Origin: UBA10649 sp964391765
GTDB taxonomy: Bacteria > Actinomycetota > Actinomycetes > S36-B12
Direction: 5' to 3'
Length of the DNA stretch: 6,415 bases
Assembly: GCA_964391765.1 (NCBI GenBank)
Contig: CAYMNG010000131.1
Location: 1 to 6,415 of the forward strand
In this document: in pieces, positions 1 through 4,684 of the stretch
How the letters are laid out: each line of letters starts with the position of its first letter
How positions within the stretch are numbered: position 1 is the first letter of the stretch
Position numbers and translations under genes: made by a program
The notes under the pieces: generated by a model
Database searches by the model: none
Told to the model about the DNA's origin: nothing
Seen by the model: only the letters and a program-made list of their open reading frames with translations

Positions 1-303
1 GACGAGGAACGCCGTGACCTCCTCCGCCCGCAGCGCCGCGACCAACGAGCGCGGCAGGACGACGCCGTCGCCGTACCCGCCGCCTTGGTCCACCGCCGTC
101 GCCGTGAGGTCGGCCAGCCGGGACAGGTCGGCGCGGGTCTGGCTCTCGGCCGCCGCGTGCACGAGCGGGTACGACACCAGGCCGGCGACGAGGACCGCCA
201 GCACGGCGATCGCCGAGGTGAGCAGGACCGTGCGCGTGACGATGCTCATCCGCGCGCGCCGGCCCGGCGCCGGCCCGGTCGTCGCGTCGGACCCTTCGGT
301 CAT
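1..303 (-). CDS. Sensor histidine kinase, N-terminal fragment (C-terminus beyond window)
   Basis: This is the partner kinase of the adjacent response regulator; only the first 101 residues are in the window. Reading from the ATG at 303-301 gives a short polar, Arg-rich N-terminus (residues 1-24), one hydrophobic membrane segment at about residues 25-44 (TVLLTSAIAVLAVLVAGLVS), and then the start of an extracytoplasmic region with an AAAESQTRADLSRLADL stretch typical of actinobacterial OmpR-partner kinases. HAMP, DHp and ATPase domains are not visible, so the kinase call rests on this N-terminal pattern plus context. The start overlaps the regulator's stop as ATGA, the usual regulator-kinase coupling. 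A second in-frame ATG at codon 19 (249-247) is possible but would lose the overlap. The signal it senses cannot be inferred. Confidence 0.8.
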   Translation of the reverse strand, partial: MTEGSDATTGPAPGRRARMSIVTRTVLLTSAIAVLAVLVAGLVSYPLVHAAAESQTRADLSRLADLTATAVDQGGGYGDGVVLPRSLVAALRAEEVTAFLV

Positions 304-998
304 CCGTCCCCCTGCTCGTCGGCGGAGTAGCCGACGCCACGGACCGTGCGGATGATGCTCGCCGCGCCGAGCTTCGCCCGGACCTGGGCGACGTGGACGT
401 CGACGGTTCGCGTGCCGACCGCCGAGGCGTACCCCCACACCTCCGAGAGCAGGTTCTCACGGGAGAACACCCGCCCGGGATGTTGCAGGAGGTAGGCGAG
501 CAGGTCGAACTCGGTGGCCGTCAGCGACACCGGCTCGCCACCGGCCCGCACCCGCCGGGTCACGAGGTCCACGCTCACCGCACCCATCGTCAGCGGTCCC
601 TGGTCGCTGGCGACGCGTTCGGCCCGCCGGACGACCGCCTTCACCCGGGCGACGACCTCGCGCGGGCTGAACGGCTTGGTGATGTAGTCGTCGGCCCCGA
701 GCTCGAGGCCGAGGACCCGGTCGACCTCGTCGTCGCGCGCGGTGCAGAACAAGATCGGCACCCAGTCGTCCTCGGCCCGCAACTGCCGGCACACCTCGGT
801 GCCGTCCAGTTCGGGCAGCCCGACGTCGAGGACGATCGCGACCGGATGCTGCGTGCGCGCGGCCGCCAGCGCGGATCGACCGTCCCCGGCGACGTGGACC
901 CCGAACCCCGCGCGGGTCAGGTACAGCCGGAGCAGGTCGCCGATCGCGGGTTCGTCCTCGGCGACCAGGACCAGGCCGCGGGCATCGTCACTGTTCAC
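300..998 (-). CDS. OmpR/PhoB-family response regulator
   Basis: This is a 232-residue DNA-binding regulator controlled by phosphorylation. The receiver domain spans about residues 8-122, with acidic pocket E14-D15, phosphoacceptor D58 (in VLDVGLPELDG), T86 and K108 of the ITKPFSPRE motif. A winged-helix output domain follows at about 130-228, with the family signatures LTATEFDLLAYLLQHPGRV, SRENLLSEVWG, RTVDVHVAQVRAKL and IRTVRGVGY. All key residues are present and the length is normal, so it should be functional. The start is GTG (998-996), placed just before the conserved first strand (LVLVAEDE); no strong ribosome binding site is obvious. Its TGA overlaps the kinase start. A CTGAC direct repeat lies about 55-70 bases upstream and may be its own binding site. 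Target genes are unknown. It lies 92 bases downstream of the trp cluster on the same strand, so read-through is possible. Confidence 0.95.
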   Translation of the reverse strand: MNSDDARGLVLVAEDEPAIGDLLRLYLTRAGFGVHVAGDGRSALAAARTQHPVAIVLDVGLPELDGTEVCRQLRAEDDWVPILFCTARDDEVDRVLGLELGADDYITKPFSPREVVARVKAVVRRAERVASDQGPLTMGAVSVDLVTRRVRAGGEPVSLTATEFDLLAYLLQHPGRVFSRENLLSEVWGYASAVGTRTVDVHVAQVRAKLGAASIIRTVRGVGYSADEQGDG

Positions 999-1033
999 CG
1001 CGTCAGCCTGGCAGACCGGCCGGCGGCCCGATC

Positions 1034-1060
1034 ACGCTGCGGAACGGGCAACGTCAGCGT
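1034..1060 (-). terminator. Possible weak terminator after the trp cluster
   Basis: In the minus-strand transcript the sequence ACGCTG (1060-1055) pairs with CAGCGT (1039-1034). Two further C-G pairs follow across a one-base bulge, leaving a loop of about 10 bases. It begins about 30 bases after the HGxxPAAW gene's stop. There is no T-tract, which is common for high-GC actinobacterial terminators but makes the call weak. A second, smaller hairpin (CGGGT-CCTT-ACCCG, 1085-1072) sits immediately after the stop. Either could separate the trp cluster from the two-component genes, or be chance in GC-rich DNA. Confidence 0.25.
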
Positions 1061-1068
1061 CCGGTCAG
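1053..1068 (-). promoter_or_regulatory. CTGAC direct repeat, candidate response-regulator site
   Basis: On the minus strand CTGAC occurs twice with an 11-base period (CTGACcggacgCTGAC), about 55-70 bases upstream of the regulator's GTG. A third GCTGACG copy lies nearer the start (1007-1001). Tandem half-sites spaced by about one helical turn are the usual target of OmpR/PhoB-type regulators, and autoregulation is common, so this is a candidate operator. No convincing -10/-35 pair was found next to it. The half-site is only five bases, so chance is a real alternative. Confidence 0.25.
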
Positions 1069-1090
1069 GATCGGGTAAGGACCCGCACGA

Positions 1091-1327
1091 CTACCGCTGG
1101 GCGACGGGCTTCTTGCCCAGGCCGGCCATCGCCATGACCCGGCCGACGATCGCGCCGACCGCGACGAGGCCGATCGCCACCCAGAACATCGGCCAACTGT
1201 TGACGATCAGGCCGATCGTTCCGACGAGGAACGCGATCATGATGATCGTGACGGCCGTCCAGGCCGCGGGGGTGTTCCCGTGGGTCTCGTGCGGCGGCTC
1301 GTTCATCGGCTGCGACATGGGCGTCAT
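1091..1327 (-). CDS. HGxxPAAW family small membrane protein
   Basis: This 78-residue protein has the signature H16-G17-N-T-P20-A21-A22-W23 that names the family. A polar N-terminus (1-20) is followed by two membrane segments (about 22-42 and 46-65, separated by NSWP) and a short basic tail ending GLGKKPVAQR. The family is known from actinobacteria, where it often sits inside or next to tryptophan genes; its function is unknown. Here it is the last gene of the hisI-trpE cluster. Its ATG (1327-1325) overlaps the TGA of the upstream membrane-protein gene as ATGA, which supports this start; in-frame ATGs at codons 4 and 8 are alternatives. A small role in the membrane linked to tryptophan metabolism is an inference from neighbours only. 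Confidence 0.88.
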   Translation of the reverse strand: MTPMSQPMNEPPHETHGNTPAAWTAVTIIMIAFLVGTIGLIVNSWPMFWVAIGLVAVGAIVGRVMAMAGLGKKPVAQR

Positions 1328-1914
1328 TCAACCAGACCCCGATCGTCGGTCGGGTCCAACCCGAGATCCTGCCGCTGCCAGTCCGACAGCGTCGCCGCGG
1401 CCGCCGGTCGGCGCTCGTACCGCGCCCCCATCGTCGGCCAGCCCCGCCCGCGAACGACGACCCACACCGCCGCGGCCGCCGCGATCGTCCCGCCGACGAT
1501 CGCCACCGCCCAGCCGGCGGTGACCTGCACCGCGGTCGCCGACGGGTGGAGCGCGCCGACGATCTGCGCCGCGCGCACCGCGAAGACGATCCCGCCCAGC
1601 GCCCCGCCGAGCGCGGCGAGGACCGCGAGGACCGCGACGACGACCCGGCCGACGCCGCGGGTCGCCAGGACCCCGCCGACCGCCGCGACACCCACCCAGC
1701 CGCCGGCCGCGGCCAACGGCAGGACCTCCGCGCCGCTGAGCGCGACCTGGCGGCTCCCGACGCCGGCCGCACCGCCGGCCAGGCCGTCGGCGGCACCGCC
1801 GGCCAGCAGGGGCACGTCGATCCGGGCCCAGGTCAGGCCGTAGGCGACCGCGAGGACGACGCCGCCGACGGCGAGGGCGACGAGGGCGACGGCGTACGCC
1901 CGACGCCCGGTCAC
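1324..1914 (-). CDS. Trp biosynthesis-associated membrane protein (TIGR02234 / Trp_oprn_chp type)
   Basis: This is a 196-residue integral membrane protein. Four hydrophobic segments are visible at about residues 8-26, 65-84, 89-113 and 132-154. The large loop after the first contains the family-like GLTWA (26-30) and LSGAEVLPLAAAGGWV (59-74) stretches. The cytoplasmic tail carries RGWPTMGARYER (157-168) and a terminal DWQRQDLGLDPTDD. These features match the actinobacterial family found in trp operons, whose biochemical role is unknown. The start is GTG (1914-1912), overlapping the trpE stop as GTGA; the open frame continues far upstream opposite or inside trpE and hisI but has no family similarity there. 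A 14-bp repeat (1769-1782 and 1793-1806) makes the loop read LAGGAADG-LAGGAAGV. Possible roles such as an anthranilate or tryptophan transport or regulatory partner are speculation. Confidence 0.9.
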   Translation of the reverse strand: MTGRRAYAVALVALAVGGVVLAVAYGLTWARIDVPLLAGGAADGLAGGAAGVGSRQVALSGAEVLPLAAAGGWVGVAAVGGVLATRGVGRVVVAVLAVLAALGGALGGIVFAVRAAQIVGALHPSATAVQVTAGWAVAIVGGTIAAAAAVWVVVRGRGWPTMGARYERRPAAAATLSDWQRQDLGLDPTDDRGLVE

Positions 1915-3479
1915 GTCGCCGCGGCCGACCGCAGGGTCGCCGCGGCCGAGACGGCCCGCACGACCGCGGCGGCCTTGTTGACGCACTCCGCGTGCTCGCT
2001 GGCCGGCACGGAGTCCGCGACGACCCCGGCACCGGCCTGGACCTGGGCCTGCCCGTTCGCGATGACCGCCGTGCGGATCGCGATCGCCGCGTCCAGGTTG
2101 CCGGCGAAGTCGAAGTACCCCACGCACCCGCCGTACAGGCCGCGCCGGACCGGTTCGAGTTCGTCGATGATCGCCATCGCCCGCGGCTTCGGCGCACCGG
2201 AGAGCGTGCCGGCCGGGAACGTCGCCGCGAGCGCGTCGTACGCCGCGCGGCCCGAAGCCAGCGTCCCGGTCACGGTCGAGACCAGGTGCATGACGTGCGA
2301 GTACCGCTCGACCGCCATGAAGTCCACGACGCCGACGGTGCCGGCCGCGCACACCCGGCCCAGGTCGTTGCGGGCCAGGTCGACGAGCATGACGTGCTCG
2401 GCCCGCTCCTTGCGGTCGGCCACGAGTTCGTCGGCCAGCGCGGCATCGGCCTGCGGTGTCGCCCCTCGCGGCCGGCTGCCGGCGATCGGGTGCATGACGC
2501 AGTGTCCGTCGGTCACCGTCACCAGCGCCTCGGGCGAGGATCCGACGATCTCGAACGCGACCTCCTCGGACAGCGTGCCGGCCTCCTCGTCCGGGCGCAC
2601 ACCGTCGTCCGCGGGAACGCGGATGAGATACATGTACGGGCTGGGGTTGATCGTCCGCAGGATCCGGTAGACGTCCAGCGCCGACGCCGGGCACGGCACG
2701 GTGAACCGCTGCGAGACGACGATCTGGAAGGCGTCGCCGGCGCGGATGTACTCCTTCGCCGTCTCGACCTGGGCGAGGTAGTCCGCCTCGACGGTGCCGG
2801 CGACGACGTCCGCCACGGCGGTCGCGTCGTACGTCGACACGACCGACGGCCGGCTCGCCGCGAGCCGGGCCTGCATGTCGTCCAGCCGCGCGACGGCGTC
2901 CTGCCAGGCCGCGTCGACGTTCGCGTCCGTCGCGTCGTAGTTGATCGCGTTCGCGACCAGCAGCACCGATCCGTCGACGTGGTCGAGCACCGCGAGGTCG
3001 GTGGCCAGCAGGAAGCCCAGGTGGGGCAGGCCCAGCGGGTCGGGGTTGGCGTCGGGCACCCGTTCCCAGGACCGGACCGCGTCGTACGTCAGGTAGCCGA
3101 CCAGTCCGCCGGTCAGCGGGGGCAGGCCGGGCAGCGGTTCGGTGCGCAGCAGCGCGACCGTGTCCCGCAACGCGTCGACCGCGCGCCCACCGGACGGCAC
3201 CCCGTGCGGAGCCCGACCCAGCCACACCGCGGCGTCGTCGCGTTCGGTCAGCATCGCGACGCACCGCACGCCGACGAAGGAGTACCGCGCCCACGCCCCC
3301 TGCTCGGCGGACTCCAGCAGGAACGTCCCGGCGCGGTCGCCGCACAGGGCCTCGAACAGCCCGATCGGCGTGAGGCCGTCGGCGAGGAGGCGCCGGGTCA
3401 CCGGGATCACCCGGCGGTCGGTCGCGAGCGACCCGAACGTCGCCAGGTCCGGGGTCGTGGCCCCGCTGAAGTCGCTCAT
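1911..3479 (-). CDS. trpE: Anthranilate synthase component I
   Basis: TrpE makes anthranilate from chorismate, using ammonia supplied by the TrpG glutaminase, in the first committed step of tryptophan synthesis in the cytoplasm. The protein has 522 residues, normal for the family. The N-terminal domain carries the LLES motif (54-57) that in enteric TrpE forms the tryptophan feedback site. The chorismate-binding domain shows NPSPYMYLIR (278-287), VGSSPEA (312-318), HPIAGSRPRG (330-339), EHVMLVDLARND (361-372), FPAGTLSGAPK (421-431) and QAGAGVVADS (481-490). The usual Thr of PIAGTR is Ser335, a conservative change. An acidic insertion of roughly 20 residues (about 289-309) separates NPSPYMY from the VGSSPEA strand. 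The ATG overlaps the hisI stop (ATGA) and the TGA overlaps the next gene (GTGA). No trpG, leader peptide or attenuator is visible in the window, so expression probably follows the hisI promoter. Confidence 0.98.
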   Translation of the reverse strand: MSDFSGATTPDLATFGSLATDRRVIPVTRRLLADGLTPIGLFEALCGDRAGTFLLESAEQGAWARYSFVGVRCVAMLTERDDAAVWLGRAPHGVPSGGRAVDALRDTVALLRTEPLPGLPPLTGGLVGYLTYDAVRSWERVPDANPDPLGLPHLGFLLATDLAVLDHVDGSVLLVANAINYDATDANVDAAWQDAVARLDDMQARLAASRPSVVSTYDATAVADVVAGTVEADYLAQVETAKEYIRAGDAFQIVVSQRFTVPCPASALDVYRILRTINPSPYMYLIRVPADDGVRPDEEAGTLSEEVAFEIVGSSPEALVTVTDGHCVMHPIAGSRPRGATPQADAALADELVADRKERAEHVMLVDLARNDLGRVCAAGTVGVVDFMAVERYSHVMHLVSTVTGTLASGRAAYDALAATFPAGTLSGAPKPRAMAIIDELEPVRRGLYGGCVGYFDFAGNLDAAIAIRTAVIANGQAQVQAGAGVVADSVPASEHAECVNKAAAVVRAVSAAATLRSAAAT

Positions 3480-3883
3480 CGGGTCCCCGGGGCCTCGGCG
3501 TCGCCCGGGGCATCGGCGTCGCCAGTGACATCGCCGACGACCGTGACATCGGCGTCGAAGCAGGTGCGGTCGCCGGTGTGGCAGGCCCCACCGACCTGGT
3601 CGACGACCAGCAGCACCGTGTCGCCGTCGCAGTCCAGGCGCACCTCGCGGACCGCCTGCGTGTTCCCGGAGGTGTCGCCCTTCGCCCAGCGCTCACCGCG
3701 ACTGCGGCTGTAGTACACGGCACGACCGGTCTCGAGGGTCTCCCGCAGGGTCGCGGTCGTCATCCAGGCCAGCATCAACACCGCTCCGGAGCCGTGCTGC
3801 TGGGCGATCGCCGGCACGAGGCCGTCGTCGGTGAAGCGGACGCGTGCGAGCAGCGCGTCGATCTGGGCGCGGTCCGGCGGCAT
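3476..3883 (-). CDS. hisI: Phosphoribosyl-AMP cyclohydrolase
   Basis: HisI opens the purine ring of phosphoribosyl-AMP, the third step of histidine synthesis, in the cytoplasm. The 135-residue protein has the family blocks VLMLAWM (35-41), GRAVYYSRSR (53-62), WAKGDTSGNTQ (66-76), metal-binding D84-C85-D86-G-D88, and Cys101 and Cys108 in CHTGDRTC. With Cys85 these give the three zinc-ligand cysteines known for the family. It is monofunctional, with no HisE domain. After Phe109 the protein ends in an unusual acidic tail made of four six-residue units (DADVTV, VGDVTG, DADAPG, DAEAPG) encoded by an 18-bp period repeat. The ATG (3883-3881) is the natural start of the family match; the frame stays open upstream but enters DNA that codes for the divergent gene. 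No ribosome binding site is evident, so a leaderless transcript is possible. It overlaps trpE by 4 bases and heads the cluster. Confidence 0.97.
   Translation of the reverse strand: MPPDRAQIDALLARVRFTDDGLVPAIAQQHGSGAVLMLAWMTTATLRETLETGRAVYYSRSRGERWAKGDTSGNTQAVREVRLDCDGDTVLLVVDQVGGACHTGDRTCFDADVTVVGDVTGDADAPGDAEAPGTR
3486..3557. repeat. Four degenerate 18-bp tandem units in the 3' end of hisI
   Basis: Units run 3486-3503, 3504-3521, 3522-3539 and 3540-3557. The first two differ at one base (CCCGGGGCCTCGGCGTCG versus ...GCATCGG...). The third and fourth share GTGACATCG in register with ...GGGGCATCG. The period is a multiple of three, so the repeat adds hexapeptides to the HisI C-terminus without breaking the frame. 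This looks like repeated slippage or unequal duplication of coding DNA at a tolerant protein end. Confidence 0.8.
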
Positions 3884-3946
3884 GCGGCCATTGTGCCGTG
3901 ACGTGGCCGGGCCCCGACCCGGGCCGCGATACGCAAGGATCAGCGG
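3884..3946. promoter_or_regulatory. Divergent intergenic region between hisI and the TIGR03085 gene
   Basis: These 63 bases must hold or lie close to the promoters of both divergent units. On the minus strand CACAAT (3895-3890) lies six bases before the hisI ATG, where a -10 element would sit for a leaderless transcript; no good -35 matches it. On the plus strand AAGGA (3935-3939) is a clear ribosome binding site seven bases before the GTG at 3947. The middle is a GC-only imperfect palindrome (about 3905-3924). No tryptophan-rich leader or T-box-like structure is apparent. Confidence 0.4.
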
Positions 3947-4588
3947 GTGGATGCGACGCAGTACACGCGCGCCGAGCGGATCGGCCTGGCCCAGGCCCTG
4001 CTCGACGTCGGACCGGATGCCCCGACGCTGTGCGCGGGCTGGACGGCTCGGGACCTGGCCGCGCACGTCCACCTGCGTGAGACCCGACCCGATGCCGCGG
4101 TCGGCATCGTCGTGCCGTTCGCCGGTTCGTGGACCCGTCGGGTCCAAGACGGCATCGCCCGGCTGCCCTACGCCGAACTGGTCGAGCGGGTCCGGACCGG
4201 GCCGCCGCGCCTGTCGCTGTTCGCCCTCCCCGGCGTCGAGGCCCGGGCCAACCTCGTCGAGTTCGCCGTGCACCACGAGGACGTCCGTCGCGGCCGACCC
4301 GGGTGGACCGAACGCGACCTCGACCCGGCCGAGGCCGACCTGCTGTGGGACCGCCTTCGCCAGGTGGCCGGGCTGTTGGCGCGCCGCAGCCCGGTCGGCG
4401 TGACGCTCGTGCGCACCGACGGCGACGGCGGCCGCAGCGTCGTGCGCCCGCACGAGCCGATGGTGACCCTCGCCGGCCCGGCGCTGGAACTGCTCCTTCG
4501 GATGTCCGGCCGGCGTTCGGTGCACCTCGACATCACCGGCAACGAGCACGCCGTGCGCGCCTTCGACAACTTCGAACCCGGATTCTGA
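3947..4588 (+). CDS. TIGR03085 family metal-binding protein (DinB / maleylpyruvate isomerase-like)
   Basis: This 213-residue protein is of the actinobacterial TIGR03085 type, related to the N-terminal four-helix domain of mycothiol-dependent maleylpyruvate isomerase and DinB proteins. The visible signature is CAGWTARDLAAHVHLRE (29-45), matching the W-T-x-x-D-L-x-x-H block, with H40 as the likely first metal ligand. EFAVHHEDVRR (105-115) offers E105 and H109, the E-x3-H spacing used with the first His in maleylpyruvate isomerase. The C-terminal part (about 150-200) resembles a small SCP2-like domain ending in MSGRRSVHLDITG. The start is GTG with AAGGA seven bases upstream; a Met-start is not available nearby. 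Enzymatic activity is unknown; thiol-dependent chemistry with mycothiol is an inference from the superfamily. It is transcribed away from hisI and towards dnaE2, apparently as a single gene. Confidence 0.88.
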   Translation: MDATQYTRAERIGLAQALLDVGPDAPTLCAGWTARDLAAHVHLRETRPDAAVGIVVPFAGSWTRRVQDGIARLPYAELVERVRTGPPRLSLFALPGVEARANLVEFAVHHEDVRRGRPGWTERDLDPAEADLLWDRLRQVAGLLARRSPVGVTLVRTDGDGGRSVVRPHEPMVTLAGPALELLLRMSGRRSVHLDITGNEHAVRAFDNFEPGF

Positions 4589-4600
4589 TCGCGCACTCCG

Positions 4601-4670
4601 CCGACCTCGAGGTTCCACCGGGTCCGCGCGGTGATCTCGCGGTGATCTCGCGGTGAAACCTCAAGATCGG
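4601..4670 (-). terminator. Intergenic hairpin terminator between convergent genes, best for dnaE2
   Basis: The arms 4601-4620 and 4651-4670 form a 20-bp inverted repeat around a 30-base loop, between the stop of the TIGR03085 gene (4588) and the stop of dnaE2 (4687-4685). As DNA there are three mismatches (4615/4656, 4608/4663, 4605/4666). Each is C opposite A on the plus strand, which means G opposite U in the minus-strand RNA. The dnaE2 transcript therefore folds with 20 of 20 positions paired, while the opposite transcript has three true mismatches. It begins 14 bases after the dnaE2 stop. No T-tract follows, as is common in high-GC genomes. It may also stop the plus-strand transcript. 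Confidence 0.7.
4627..4659. repeat. Three 11-bp tandem copies in the terminator loop and arm
   Basis: CGCGGTGATCT is repeated exactly at 4627-4637 and 4638-4648, and a third copy at 4649-4659 starts CGCGGTGA and then diverges to AAC. The first two copies fill most of the hairpin loop and the third forms part of the right arm. The period is about one DNA helical turn. This could be simple slippage or a protein-binding array. Confidence 0.75.
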
Positions 4671-4684
4671 CAGGGGGTTTCGGG

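Noticed and set aside
14..355. A plus-strand frame of 113 codons over the kinase start.
   Set aside because: It is antisense to the kinase and the regulator's end, has Arg/Ser-rich composition, and shows no ribosome binding site.
1992..3713. A 573-codon open frame on the plus strand opposite trpE and hisI.
   Set aside because: It is a by-product of high GC opposite two unambiguous genes. Its product is Arg/Val/His-rich low-complexity sequence with no recognisable domain.
1915..3723. Upstream extension of the trp-associated membrane protein frame.
   Set aside because: It would lie in another frame of trpE and hisI and shows low-complexity Arg/Gly sequence. The GTG overlapping the trpE stop fits the family length.
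3884..4155. Search for a tryptophan attenuator leader peptide or T-box ahead of the cluster.
   Set aside because: No short frame with consecutive Trp codons and no competing hairpins were found. trpE itself has no leader, because it overlaps hisI.
3884..4618. Upstream extension of the hisI frame to a 380-residue protein.
   Set aside because: The added part lies antisense to the TIGR03085 gene, which has a clear ribosome binding site and family motifs. The HisI family match begins at the ATG at 3883.
4627..4659. Short tandem repeats considered as a CRISPR-like array.
   Set aside because: The 11-bp units are directly adjacent with no spacers, and no cas genes are present.
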